Shown: positions 50,567-59,647, counted from the stretch's first letter. The stretch is 64,000 nt of DNA from Deltaproteobacteria bacterium IMCC39146 (GCA_030005635.1 JARUHP010000018.1:1-64000); one strand, 5' to 3'. Numbers and translations: made by a program. The notes: a model not told the origin generated them from the letters alone.

Positions 50567-51121
50567 ATGAAACGTCTTACTTTCACAATGATGGCCCTGA
50601 TTATTGCTATGGCCATGCCCATGGTCGCCATAGCCATGGACCACGGTTCCCACGACAAAGAAATGTCCATAGACATGGATCACGACAAGCACAAGGCCCA
50701 TGACATGAAGATGGATGACGCCAAAGAGATGGATCATGACATGCACAAGGGTCACGATATGGCCGCTGAAGATGGTGATTTTGTAGAGATTGGTAAGGAT
50801 ACCCAGGATGGCGTTGTCGCAACAGTCAAGGTGAAGACCTACGATGAGAAAACCAGGGCAACTATGGCAAAAATGGGTATGAATGCGACTCACCACGTCA
50901 TGGTCTTCTTTACCGATGAAAAGACCGGTGCCGCCGTTGCTTCTGGTAAGGCGGCTCTCAAAATTAAGGGTGAAGACGCCAAACCAGCAATGTTGATGCA
51001 GATGGGTACCGGCTTCGGTTCTGATGTTTCCGTAGGCGAGGGGATGGCGACCTTTGAAATCGGGACCAAGCTCGAGGATGGTAAAAAACGCCAGTTTTCG
51101 GTCATGTTCCACAATATGTAA
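50567..51121 (+). CDS. Met/His-rich exported protein, first paralogue
   Basis: 184 residues. A signal peptide (LTFTMMALIIAMAMPMVAIA) is followed by about 50 residues rich in His, Met and Asp (MDHDKHKAHDMKMDDAK), a likely soft-metal-binding segment. The C-terminal 110 residues form a domain shared with the next gene: THHVMVFFTDEKTG, ALKIKGEDAK, FGSDVSVGEG and a KRQFSVMFHN end, possibly an Ig-like beta-sandwich. AAGGAG precedes the ATG. Its position after cusCBA and its composition suggest periplasmic Cu/Ag binding. No named family is recognised. Confidence 0.75.
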   Translation: MKRLTFTMMALIIAMAMPMVAIAMDHGSHDKEMSIDMDHDKHKAHDMKMDDAKEMDHDMHKGHDMAAEDGDFVEIGKDTQDGVVATVKVKTYDEKTRATMAKMGMNATHHVMVFFTDEKTGAAVASGKAALKIKGEDAKPAMLMQMGTGFGSDVSVGEGMATFEIGTKLEDGKKRQFSVMFHNM

Positions 51122-51125
51122 CAAA

Positions 51126-51156
51126 AACGGGAGCCGTTTTACGGCTCCCGTTGTTT
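51126..51156 (+). terminator. Terminator between the two Met/His-rich genes
   Basis: ACGGGAGCCGT / ACGGCTCCCGT stem with a TTT-type loop, then TGTTT. It should reduce read-through into the second paralogue. Confidence 0.85.
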
Positions 51157-51215
51157 ATAAACAAACAAAACAGACTATTGTCCAAGTTGGTATCGATACT
51201 TGGATGGAGGCTCAT

Positions 51216-51764
51216 ATGAAGAAACTGAAGCTCGTTACAATTCTCCTCATGGTTCTTGTCACTGCACCTTTAGCGGCCTCTGCAATGAGTCACCAGGATC
51301 ACGCTGCTGATGATCAGGGAAAAGCTACTGAAACTGATCACCATGGAGAGATGAAGCATGGGGATCACGGGAGCTCTCAAGCTGAACAGGCTGGGCACAA
51401 CGGCATGTCTTCTGATGGAGCCATGATGATCGTCGGCAGTATGGTCAGTAAGGGAGTCAGGGGAATGGCCCACCTCAAAGAAGCTTCCGTCGCCATGGCT
51501 GACATGGGCATGAAAACAACTCATCATTTTATGATTGCATTTATTGATGAAACGACTGGCAAACAGATTGAGTCCGGGACAGTTGCGCTTAAAATAACCA
51601 ATCCTGATGCCAAGGTCGGATACCCGATTGTGTTGATGGCTATGGATGGCCACTTTGGTGCTGATGTGACTCTCGATATGTCAGGTGAGTACCATTTCAG
51701 GCTTGGAACAGAGTTGGCCGACGGAACCAAACGCAAGTACCATTTTCACCACGTTGTTGAGTAA
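51216..51764 (+). CDS. Met/His-rich exported protein, second paralogue
   Basis: 182 residues. It has a signal peptide (KLVTILLMVLVTAPLAASA), then a His/Met-rich region (MSHQDHAADDQ, TDHHGEMKHGDHG) and a domain paralogous to the first gene: TTHHFMIAFIDETTG, ALKITNPDAK, FGADVTLDMSG and KRKYHFHHVV, with the additional C-terminal His cluster. GGAGG lies six bases before the ATG at 51216. The leader contains CCAAGT / ACTTGG, a weak hairpin at 51182-51203. A tandem duplication with a terminator between them. Same proposed role as the first paralogue. Confidence 0.75.
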   Translation: MKKLKLVTILLMVLVTAPLAASAMSHQDHAADDQGKATETDHHGEMKHGDHGSSQAEQAGHNGMSSDGAMMIVGSMVSKGVRGMAHLKEASVAMADMGMKTTHHFMIAFIDETTGKQIESGTVALKITNPDAKVGYPIVLMAMDGHFGADVTLDMSGEYHFRLGTELADGTKRKYHFHHVVE

Positions 51765-52139
51765 CGTAGATTCAGCGAGCACGTGAAAGATAATTGTCTC
51801 CGTAACAGTTAAAGATCGAAAATATCGCTAAATATCGGGTTGATGCGCAGGTCATCAATAAACAAGCAAGCAATAAGAGCTAAAATATCCATGGCAGCCA
51901 GATCAAAGTCCAATAGATGAAAGCGTTATCATTCATCTTGGCAAACCCTGGTTGAAATCCTTTTATAGTAAGCTTCTCTTCAATCAAACCAAACCTTCAG
52001 GTTCAGAGTTTTCTTGCTCTTCGCTGCAATCAAAATTTCTTGTACAACTTGACCAATATACTCCAGGCCGATAGTTCATCCAACAGCTTCTGGTTGAGTC
52101 TTTTTTTATCCTCAGAATTAAGGTACCCTACCGCGCATC
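51765..52139. other. Intergenic region (375 bp) without a recognised gene
   Basis: AT-rich sequence between the second Met/His-rich gene and the VanZ-like gene. On the minus strand a 33-codon open run ends at 51880 but has no start or homology that I recognise. No terminator or promoter stands out except the region just upstream of 52140. Confidence 0.5.
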
Positions 52140-52553
52140 ATGAACCCAGGAAGTAAATCGAAACCTATTCTTCGTTTATCCGCTCCCGTGCTTTGGGCGT
52201 TCATCATTTTCTGGCTGTCGTTAACGTCTTCACCTCCGCAACTTCCCGGCGTCCTGGGTTGGGATAAACTCCTGCATGCCGGTGCTTATGGTCTCTTGTC
52301 AATTTTACTGGCGCAAGCTTTCCTCTGCCCGCCATTTTCTATGAAAAAACCTTGGTGGTTGGCATGGACTACCGCTGTTGCTTACGGTGCACTTCTGGAA
52401 ATTCTGCAACTTCTGTCACAGACCGGCAGGACCGCCGAGTGGTTGGACCTTTTCGCTGATGCTCTTGGTGCTTTTTTTTGCTGTGTCGTATTCCGTCATA
52501 TACTGAAGTTATCCTGTTGCCATGATGAAAGGCCGGACACAAATAATGGATAA
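52140..52553 (+). CDS. VanZ-like membrane protein
   Basis: 137 residues with four membrane segments. The family pattern is visible: SLTSSPPQLPG, DKLLHAGAYGLLSILLAQ, AVAYGALLEILQL and EWLDLFADALGAFF. The VanZ fold takes its name from teicoplanin resistance, but most members, like this, are unlinked to that. The function is unknown. It overlaps the start of the AddB-like gene. Confidence 0.87.
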   Translation: MNPGSKSKPILRLSAPVLWAFIIFWLSLTSSPPQLPGVLGWDKLLHAGAYGLLSILLAQAFLCPPFSMKKPWWLAWTTAVAYGALLEILQLLSQTGRTAEWLDLFADALGAFFCCVVFRHILKLSCCHDERPDTNNG

Positions 52554-55227
52554 GGCTCTGTATCTTGCTGCCAACGAAGGCTCTCTTGTCTTAACGGTTA
52601 ATGACCGTTTGTCGAGAAACTTGTCACAGCAATATGACCAGGTTCAACAGGAGCAAGGTGCAGCAACATGGCTACGCCCGGAAATCCTTGGTCTGTCCGC
52701 GTGGCTGAAACGTTGCCAAACACAAGTCGCAGGCCTTCCGCACTTTCTCAATAAAGTCCAACTTCAGTATGTCTGGGAGCAGATCGTTGCTGATGATGTT
52801 GAGCGAAGTGGCAACTATTTGCTTCAAGTGCCGCAGACAGCTCGTCGAGCCTTGCAGGCTCACCAGTTGCTGGTTCGATACTCTGCAAATTTTGGTGTTG
52901 ATGAATCCTCAGAAGACCACAGGGCTTTTTTGCGTTGGCGTCAAGCATGGCAGGGCCAAGCGACGAGCCAAGGCTGGCATGATTCGATTGAGTTGCCGTG
53001 GTTGCTTGCCAAGGCGGTTGTTGAGCAACGCTTCACCGTACCAAAGAAAATTGTTCTGGCCGGTTTTGACGAGATCTCTCCAGACCTAGCTCATCTATGC
53101 CAAGTCATGGCGTCGGCTGGTGCTATGGTCGAAGAATGGCAGCCTCCGCCGTGTCTGAACATACAACGGCAGAGGGTAACGGCGGACGATCCTGTTGATG
53201 AAGTGAATTGTTGTGCACGCTGGATCAGAGGTCTTTTGGAGAAAAACCCGTCAGCAAAGATTGCAGTCGTTGCGCCTCAACTTGAAGCTTATCAGCCACT
53301 CATTGAACAGATTTTTTCCGCCGAGCTGGATCCTGAAGCGCTTCTTTCCGGCGTTGAGACGCCTGAAACCTTCAACATCTCACTTGGGCATAAACTGGAA
53401 AGGGAAGGGGTTGTCCACGCGGCCCTGCGTTTATTACGCCTTGGTATTCAAATTGGTCACGACGAAATCAGTTGGCTTTTGCGTACACCCTATCTCCAGG
53501 GAGGGATTTCCGAAGCTGACAACCGGGCGAAGATTGATCGTGAACTTCGCCGATTGAGGCGCTTTGACTGGTCACCGTCACGCCTTTCTAAAACGCTCAA
53601 GGGTCTCTCCAGTAAACACTCTGTCGCGGTTCCTGAGTTTATCTCACTACTGGACACCGTGAATGAGAACCTTCGTCAATCCTCCAGAAAAATGCCGGGG
53701 TCCTGGGCTGAGTCTTTTACCAACCTCCTGCATAAACTGGGGTGGCCTGGTTCTCGTGGTCTCTCCAGTCGAGAATACCAGGCAGTTCAACACCTTCGCG
53801 AGGCATTTGCTGAGCTGGCCAGCTTGGACAGCGTCTCAAAACCTATGAAGCGTTCGGAAGCAGTCAAGGTCCTTCTGCGGATGGTCTCTTCAACAGATTT
53901 TCAACCAGAGGGAAGTGCAAGCACAGTTCAGGTCCTTGGTGAGCTGGAGGCCAGCGGACTGATCTTCGATCACCTCTGGATTCTCGGACTTCACGACTCT
54001 GCGTTGCCTCGACCACCCAGCCCGAATCCATTTATTCCAATTCCCGTTCAGCGACGTTATCAAATGAAACGTTCAGATTCGGAGCGGGAAAGTCAATTCG
54101 CCGAGCAGGTCGTCTCACGTCTCTTTTCAGCTGCGCCTGATATCGTGCTGAGCTGGCCTCGACGTGACAAGGGTTCAGAACAAAGACCAAGCCCGTTTAT
54201 TCGCCACATTGAAGAGGGTCACTTGGCTCTTGCTGACTCTTGCGCTCCGGACCTGGTCTATTGGAATAACCGGCCTGTGCTTGATGAATTGACTGATCAG
54301 ATGGGCCCGCCGATCTCCAGTCGCAAACCTTTCACCGGCGGGACCGGTATCATCAAAGACCAGGCCCTCTGTCCTTTTCGCGCTTTTGCCCATCACCGGC
54401 TGCGTGCCGAGAAGCTGGATGAGCCGGACATCGGTATTGATAATATGTCCCGTGGCAGCCTTGTGCATACTGTCCTTGAGCTCTTCTGGGACAAGACGGT
54501 CGATCAGCAGGCGCTTCTTTCTTTAACGGATGAGGCGCTGGTAAACTCTCTGCGTGATGCCGTGTCCGGCGCTCTGGAGAGGCTTGAAAAAGAACGTCGC
54601 TACGATCTTCCGCCGAGGCAAAAGCAGATAGAGCGTCGACGCTTATTTCTGTTGGCGAGACTTTGGCTTGACAGGGAGTCACGCCGCAAACCTTTCCGTG
54701 TTGTTGCATCTGAAAAAAGTCACCAGATAAAAATTGGTGATTTGTTGATTCGCACCCGAATTGATCGTGTCGATGAACTTGAGGACGGCACCTGCGCAAT
54801 TATTGATTACAAGACCGGCCAACCCGATCCTCTGCAGTGGCTTGATGACCGGGTCACTGAACCACAGCTGCCTGCTTATTGCCTCGGCATGTCGCAAGAC
54901 CAGATCGGCGCGGTTATGTTTGCCGTGGTTCGCAGCAAAGACAAAGAATGTGGCTTTCGTGGTGTGGCACGTGATCTCGAAAGCTGGCCCGGGTCTAAAT
55001 CACGTAAGCTCAGCTCGAAACTCGAGGAGAATAATTGGCTTTCTTTTGAAGATGTTTTGACTCACTGGCAGAAAAGTTTGCCTGAGTTGGGGAATGCTTT
55101 TGCGCGTGGTGAGGCGCTTGTCGATCCTGTTGATCCTGATCTTGCATGTAAATATTGTGACTTGAAGGGTTTGTGCAGAATCACTGAGAAAGTGGCAGGT
55201 TTGCAGGAGGTTGAGATCGATGATTAA
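52546..55227 (+). CDS. AddB-like nuclease/inactive helicase protein
   Basis: 893 residues. It matches the family annotated as probable DNA repair protein (TIGR03623-like). The first 500 residues are helicase-like without a clear Walker A. The C-terminal nuclease has GTCAIIDYKTGQ (PD-(D/E)XK) and an iron-staple set ALCPFRAF and CKYCDLKGLC (Cys plus CxxCx5C), as in AddB. It would act with the following UvrD-type protein at DNA breaks. The start is uncertain: ATG 52546 (MDKALYL) or 52522/52525. It overlaps the VanZ-like gene by eight bases. Confidence 0.85.
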   Translation: MDKALYLAANEGSLVLTVNDRLSRNLSQQYDQVQQEQGAATWLRPEILGLSAWLKRCQTQVAGLPHFLNKVQLQYVWEQIVADDVERSGNYLLQVPQTARRALQAHQLLVRYSANFGVDESSEDHRAFLRWRQAWQGQATSQGWHDSIELPWLLAKAVVEQRFTVPKKIVLAGFDEISPDLAHLCQVMASAGAMVEEWQPPPCLNIQRQRVTADDPVDEVNCCARWIRGLLEKNPSAKIAVVAPQLEAYQPLIEQIFSAELDPEALLSGVETPETFNISLGHKLEREGVVHAALRLLRLGIQIGHDEISWLLRTPYLQGGISEADNRAKIDRELRRLRRFDWSPSRLSKTLKGLSSKHSVAVPEFISLLDTVNENLRQSSRKMPGSWAESFTNLLHKLGWPGSRGLSSREYQAVQHLREAFAELASLDSVSKPMKRSEAVKVLLRMVSSTDFQPEGSASTVQVLGELEASGLIFDHLWILGLHDSALPRPPSPNPFIPIPVQRRYQMKRSDSERESQFAEQVVSRLFSAAPDIVLSWPRRDKGSEQRPSPFIRHIEEGHLALADSCAPDLVYWNNRPVLDELTDQMGPPISSRKPFTGGTGIIKDQALCPFRAFAHHRLRAEKLDEPDIGIDNMSRGSLVHTVLELFWDKTVDQQALLSLTDEALVNSLRDAVSGALERLEKERRYDLPPRQKQIERRRLFLLARLWLDRESRRKPFRVVASEKSHQIKIGDLLIRTRIDRVDELEDGTCAIIDYKTGQPDPLQWLDDRVTEPQLPAYCLGMSQDQIGAVMFAVVRSKDKECGFRGVARDLESWPGSKSRKLSSKLEENNWLSFEDVLTHWQKSLPELGNAFARGEALVDPVDPDLACKYCDLKGLCRITEKVAGLQEVEIDD

Positions 55228-58200
55228 GGCCCAATCACAAAAACCTGCGGATTGGCGAGAGCGTCAGACAGCAGTCGATATCACACGTTCCTGCATTGTT
55301 CAGGCTCCGGCCGGTTCAGGAAAAACAGAGCTGTTGGTTCAGCGGCTGTTGGCATTGTTAAGTATTGCAGAGGCCCCTGAAGAAGTCCTCTCTATCACCT
55401 TTACTCGTAAGGCCGCCGGTGAAATGAAGCTGCGATTATTGCAAGCTCTTGAAAGTGCTTGCGATGATGACCCTCCTGTTAAGCCTCATGCTTTTGAGAC
55501 GTGGCAGCGTGCTCGAGCTGTCCTGGAGCGGGACCGTCAAAAGGGGTGGGGGTTGCTGGATAATCCGACTCGATTGCAATTAACCACTATCGACAGCTTT
55601 TGCTCTCTGATAACACGCAGGATGCCATGGTTGTCACGCTTTGGGGACCAGCCGAGGGTGACAGATGATCCCGCAGAGCTCTACTTGTCAGCCTCTGAAT
55701 CTCTTCTCTCAAGGGTTGAAAATGGTGGTGCTGGCCAGGAAGCCGTAGAACGACTCTTGGTTCACCTGGATAATCGTCTGACTCTTTTGCGTGAGCTGGT
55801 GGTCGCCATGCTCGGACGTCGTGACCAATGGTTGCGTCACCTCATGACAAATCACGAACAGGACCCTCGCCAACTACTTGAGTCTTCGTTGCAACTCTAT
55901 GTCTTATCTTTTTTAAGCCAGGTCCATGCCGCTTTTGGTGGCGAGCGCTGTGAGGAGATTTCGGAGCTCCTTCGTTTCGCAGCAAGCAGTATGGATGATG
56001 ATCACCCTTTTGCGACCGCAGCTTGTGACCCTGTCGATTTTAAAGGCCTTGAGTTCTGGTCGGCAGCGGCCAACCTGTTGTTGACCTCGGCAGGAAGCTT
56101 GCGCAAGAGCGTGACTAAAACGATTGGTTTTCCTGCTGATAAAACGACACGGGCACAGGAGATGAAAGGCCGTGTTCTGGTGTTACTAGAGGATCTACAG
56201 GGGTCTCCGGTGGTCGAACTGCTGCAGACTGTGCGTCGTTTGCCAGCCACTGTTTATGACCACGGCCAATGGCAAATTCTGCAGGCCCTGATCGAGCTGC
56301 TACCGCTGGCTGTCGTCGAACTCAAGGAGGCCTTTCGTTCACAAGGACAGGTTGATTTTATTGAGATCGCCGGAGCCGCAAATGCGGCCCTTGGTTCAGT
56401 GGTTGCGCCTGAAGAGCTTCTCCTGCAGCTTGACAGTCGAATTCGTCACATTCTTGTTGATGAGTTCCAGGACACCTCCTTTGCTCAATATGATCTGCTT
56501 TGTCGATTGACTGCGGGTTGGGAGCCGGGTGATGGTCGTACACTTTTTCTTGTCGGCGACCCCATGCAGTCTATTTATCGTTTTCGAGAGGCCGAGGTTG
56601 GTCTATATCTGCGTGTTTGCAAAAGCGGATTCAACGATCTGCCGATTGAACGTATTGTCCTGAATACGAACTTTCGTTCGCAGGCAAAACTCGTTGATTG
56701 GGTCAACGATAACTTCGCCAGTCTCTTCCCGTTGAAAGAAGACGAAATCCGCGGCGCCGTTTGTTTTTCTCCTGCTATCGCATTTAACCCCTCTGCTAAT
56801 CGTCCATTGGTTACTACGCATGGTTACGTCGAGAGACAAGATGACAATGAGGCGGCAAGGGTTGTTGAGCTGATCAGGCAGACGCAGAAAGATAATCCTG
56901 ATGGTACGGTGGCCGTTCTGGTGCGTTCCAGAAGTCATCTCAAAGCGATTGTCTCTGCCTTGAAGAACAATAACTTGAGCTACCAGGCTCAGGATATCGA
57001 TCCTTTGATAGACAGACCCGTCGTTCAGGATCTTCTGTCCTTGACAAAGGCTCTGCAACATCATGCAGATCGAGTCGCCTGGCTGTCTTTGCTCCGGGCC
57101 CCCTGGTGCGGACTTTCCCTCGAGGATCTGACCCGGCTGTGTGGTAAGGACCCGCGTTCCACTGTCTGGCAGTTACTTGCTCAACCAGCCGGGCAAATAG
57201 AGATGTTTGAGCAGATCAGCTCTGATGGAAGGCAGAGGCTTTCGAGAATTCTTCCTGTCCTTAAGCATGCCTTGCAAAACAGTGGGAAACTCAGCTTGAG
57301 GAGACTGGTCGAGTCGTCCTGGCTATCATTGAATGGACCGGCTTGTGTTGAGGCTTCCGACCTGGTTGATGCCAGGCAATTTTTCGCTTTGTTGGAAGAT
57401 CTTGAGATGGAAGGGTCACTGGAAGTTCTGGAACAACGCTTGGCCAAGCTCTATGCCGCTCCTGATCCGCAAGCCGGGCCAAATCTGCAACTGATGACGA
57501 TTCACAAAGCCAAGGGGTTGGAGTTCGACACCGTGATCCTGCCCGGACTGGGCCGGGGAGTAAGGTCACGAGATAAGGCTCTGCTGCGTTGGCTGGAGCA
57601 TCCTGATTGTGGACTGCTTCTGGCTCCGATTCCAGCACTTATCAGTGAACAGGAAGAGCCAACCTATCGTGCAATAGGGCAGGTTCTGCAGGAGAAGGAT
57701 GATTTTGAAGCCTTGCGTCTTTTGTATGTCGCGGTCACCAGGGCCAAGTCGCACTTACACCTGCTCGGACATGCGAAGATAAACTCTGGCGGAGACCTTG
57801 TGCCACTTTCCAGATCACTTCTATCTGTGCTCTGGCCGGCTTGTTCTGAAGCGTTCTATCAAGAGGCCCATGCTGCAGATCCCGGCAGCAGCGAAGCCCC
57901 CTCGGCTCTTACCATTAAAAGGTTGCCATTGACCTGGCATCCCCCGGTGCTAACTGAACGTCTTGTTATGAATCAGGACATAACACGTCGGGCTTCTGCC
58001 GACGGCCACTATGTTGATGACGCTGTCAGATCTCGTCTCACGGAGGAAGGACGCGTTGTCGGCATTCTTGTCCATGCCTGGCTGGAACGGATCGCCTGCG
58101 ATGGCCTCAACATGTGGCCAAGCGCTGCTCTTGAGACCCGGTTGGAGGACTTCAAAACACAACTGAGCGGGCAGGGCGTGCCGTTATCACGATTGGATGC

Positions 58201-58570
58201 TTGCGCCTTGATCGTTCTGAATTGCCTGCTAAACACTGTTGCCAGTCCACGAGGCCGTTGGCTGCTCGGCTCACAGCAGGATGCCTCCTGTGAACTTGCT
58301 TTAAACGGTATTATTGATGGTCAGTTGATCCGTGCCACAATTGATCGCACCTTTCTGGATGAAGATGGTGTCCGCTGGATTGTTGACTATAAAACAAGCA
58401 GCCCGGGTGAGGGGGGAGAATCCGATCGTTTTGTCCGGCAGGAGTTGGAGCGTTATCAAGGTCAACTAAAGATCTATAAGGAACTTGTCGCACAGCTTTA
58501 TCCTGAATTTCAGATCCGTACGGCTCTCTACTTTCCTCTTTTCGATGGCTGGGCAGAGCTTGAACTGTGA
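55220..58570 (+). CDS. AddA-like UvrD-family helicase-nuclease
   Basis: 1116 residues. Walker A QAPAGSGKTELLVQRLL at about 29-45, ITFTRKAAGEM, Walker B HILVDEFQDTSFAQYDLL, VGDPMQSIYRFREAEVGL, and motif V/VI LMTIHKAKGLEFDTVILP with YVAVTRAKSHL. The C-terminal nuclease has WIVDYKTSSPGEGG. It is a superfamily 1 3'-5' helicase paired with the AddB-like protein upstream. The ATG at 55220 overlaps the upstream stop by eight bases and AGGAGG sits nine bases before it. No recD or Chi-recognition gene is nearby. Confidence 0.9.
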   Translation: MIKAQSQKPADWRERQTAVDITRSCIVQAPAGSGKTELLVQRLLALLSIAEAPEEVLSITFTRKAAGEMKLRLLQALESACDDDPPVKPHAFETWQRARAVLERDRQKGWGLLDNPTRLQLTTIDSFCSLITRRMPWLSRFGDQPRVTDDPAELYLSASESLLSRVENGGAGQEAVERLLVHLDNRLTLLRELVVAMLGRRDQWLRHLMTNHEQDPRQLLESSLQLYVLSFLSQVHAAFGGERCEEISELLRFAASSMDDDHPFATAACDPVDFKGLEFWSAAANLLLTSAGSLRKSVTKTIGFPADKTTRAQEMKGRVLVLLEDLQGSPVVELLQTVRRLPATVYDHGQWQILQALIELLPLAVVELKEAFRSQGQVDFIEIAGAANAALGSVVAPEELLLQLDSRIRHILVDEFQDTSFAQYDLLCRLTAGWEPGDGRTLFLVGDPMQSIYRFREAEVGLYLRVCKSGFNDLPIERIVLNTNFRSQAKLVDWVNDNFASLFPLKEDEIRGAVCFSPAIAFNPSANRPLVTTHGYVERQDDNEAARVVELIRQTQKDNPDGTVAVLVRSRSHLKAIVSALKNNNLSYQAQDIDPLIDRPVVQDLLSLTKALQHHADRVAWLSLLRAPWCGLSLEDLTRLCGKDPRSTVWQLLAQPAGQIEMFEQISSDGRQRLSRILPVLKHALQNSGKLSLRRLVESSWLSLNGPACVEASDLVDARQFFALLEDLEMEGSLEVLEQRLAKLYAAPDPQAGPNLQLMTIHKAKGLEFDTVILPGLGRGVRSRDKALLRWLEHPDCGLLLAPIPALISEQEEPTYRAIGQVLQEKDDFEALRLLYVAVTRAKSHLHLLGHAKINSGGDLVPLSRSLLSVLWPACSEAFYQEAHAADPGSSEAPSALTIKRLPLTWHPPVLTERLVMNQDITRRASADGHYVDDAVRSRLTEEGRVVGILVHAWLERIACDGLNMWPSAALETRLEDFKTQLSGQGVPLSRLDACALIVLNCLLNTVASPRGRWLLGSQQDASCELALNGIIDGQLIRATIDRTFLDEDGVRWIVDYKTSSPGEGGESDRFVRQELERYQGQLKIYKELVAQLYPEFQIRTALYFPLFDGWAELEL

Positions 58571-58625
58571 ATCGTCAGCCCTAAAGAAAAACAGACCTAT
58601 AACCAAAACAAAGGTTGTAAAAATT

Positions 58626-58731
58626 TAACGCAAAGGCGCAAAGGGGTAGAGAAAGTCCGCAAAGAAAACCACTTTAAAACACGAGAATATAACCCTTTGC
58701 GTCTTTCTTGGCTTTTCTTAGCGTCTTTGCG
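58626..58731. repeat. Inverted pair of CGCAAAG-type repeats, copies 3 and 4
   Basis: Left TAACGCAAAGGCGCAAAG (58626-58643); right GCGTCTTTGCGTT (58720-58732), the complement. Between them CCTTTGCGTCTTTC repeats the motif again. They could form a stem of about 12 bp. Confidence 0.7.
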
Positions 58732-58807
58732 TTGGTCTTTTGATTTCAGCTCTTACCTGTTTTGGTGTAAAGATGTATTTCCTTTTTTTGGTTATAGAAA
58801 CAAAGAA

Positions 58808-58856
58808 AAATGGCCCGATTCGGCTCATTATGCAAAGAGCAACCTTCGGGCCATTT
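58808..58856 (-). terminator. Terminator for the small gene at 58923 (minus strand)
   Basis: On the minus strand AAATGGCCCGA and TCGGGCCATTT pair as a perfect 11-bp stem with a 27-base loop, then TTCTTTG. It supports transcription of the small gene. Confidence 0.75.
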
Positions 58857-58922
58857 CGATGGGTCAACAAATACGCGCGAACTGCTCCGCGAAGACGTGG
58901 GCGCCAGCTTGGCAGGCGTTTA

Positions 58923-59141
58923 TTATGGCAGGCGTCTTTCCCTGCCGCGATAATTGCCACGACTCGAACTGCGGATCGCATCTCTGCCGACGACTGCCCA
59001 ACCGGTGTTGCGCTTAAAGCTGGTGACAACCTGACGGTTGATAAGGTTGTCGAGCATTCCAGGCTTGACCATGTCGAACTTGCCGTCACTGTACATCACT
59101 CTGATCATCATGGTGCACCTCGTACATTTGAATTCCTCCAA
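58923..59141 (-). CDS. Small protein with CxxC and YRGxERR end
   Basis: Up to 72 residues. It reads KCTRC near the start, then VMYSDGKFDMVKPGMLDNLI, SFKRNTGWAVVGRDAI and ends YRGRERR, a C-terminal motif I recall in Deltaproteobacteria small proteins. The only start that keeps the CxxC is TTG at 59141, which has an in-frame stop right before it and no upstream ribosome site; GGAGG lies just inside. ATG-ATG at 59111, with GAGG seven bases before, is an alternative. A terminator lies 67 bases downstream. Function unknown. Confidence 0.55.
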   Translation of the reverse strand: MEEFKCTRCTMMIRVMYSDGKFDMVKPGMLDNLINRQVVTSFKRNTGWAVVGRDAIRSSSRGNYRGRERRLP

Positions 59142-59203
59142 TTATATCATAAAGACGACGACTTTTTTCAAGGGCACTTATTATTGTAAAGTTATCGATC
59201 AGG

Positions 59204-59647
59204 TCAGTTGATTGTTGGCCTGTCTATGGACATAAGCTCAATCTGTAAAATCAGGGACTTGCCGGCAAGAGGATGATTGCCGTCGAGAGTGACTTTCTGC
59301 TCTCCAAGTTCTACAACAACCAGTTGGTGGGCTGCGCCATCGGCGGCAATGACCTCCAATTGACCGCCCAGGTCAAGCTGAAGGTCCTGAGGGAGGGCCT
59401 CTATGCTGACCTCTTCAACAAGCTTCTGTTGACGCACACCATAGCCATGCTCCGGAGGAATTGTGACGGTTTTACGGTCTCCGACTTCCATGCCCAGTAC
59501 GGCGATCTCCATGCCGGGAAGAACTTCGTTCTCTCCCAGAATAAATATCAAGGGGGCACTATCATCCGACTCATCGAAAATCATGCCGTCGTCAAGAACA
59601 CCCTGATGGGTTACTGTGACCTTGTCGCCTTCCTGTGCTTTATTCAT
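59204..59647 (-). CDS. slyD: SlyD-like FKBP peptidyl-prolyl isomerase
   Basis: 147 residues. The FKBP core has VTVTHQGVLDDGMIFDES and FILGENEVLPGMEIAVLGM. The chaperone insertion (IF) domain lies at about 65-130 with PEHGYGVRQQ. It ends DGNHPLAGKSLILQIEL, the FKBP closing strand. It catalyses proline isomerisation and helps folding in the cytosol. The C-terminal His/Cys-rich metal-binding tail of E. coli SlyD is absent. AAAGGGA lies upstream of the ATG. The gene diverges from prc. Confidence 0.9.
   Translation of the reverse strand: MNKAQEGDKVTVTHQGVLDDGMIFDESDDSAPLIFILGENEVLPGMEIAVLGMEVGDRKTVTIPPEHGYGVRQQKLVEEVSIEALPQDLQLDLGGQLEVIAADGAAHQLVVVELGEQKVTLDGNHPLAGKSLILQIELMSIDRPTIN

Larger units (their letters stand above)
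58571..58922. other. Intergenic region (352 bp) with CGCAAAG repeats and a hairpin
   Basis: Holds the inverted CGCAAAG-type repeats (58626-58731) and the minus-strand terminator at 58808-58856. No other gene is supported, although readings on the plus strand shadow the small minus-strand gene. Confidence 0.6.

Noticed and set aside
51880..51981. 33-codon open run on the minus strand (ends LIWLPWIF)
   Set aside because: Too short, no start or ribosome site, no recognisable family; left as unannotated sequence.
58697..59189. Plus-strand readings of 106 and 149 codons
   Set aside because: They overlap the CGCAAAG repeat and are antisense to the small minus-strand gene, which has a terminator and better protein character.
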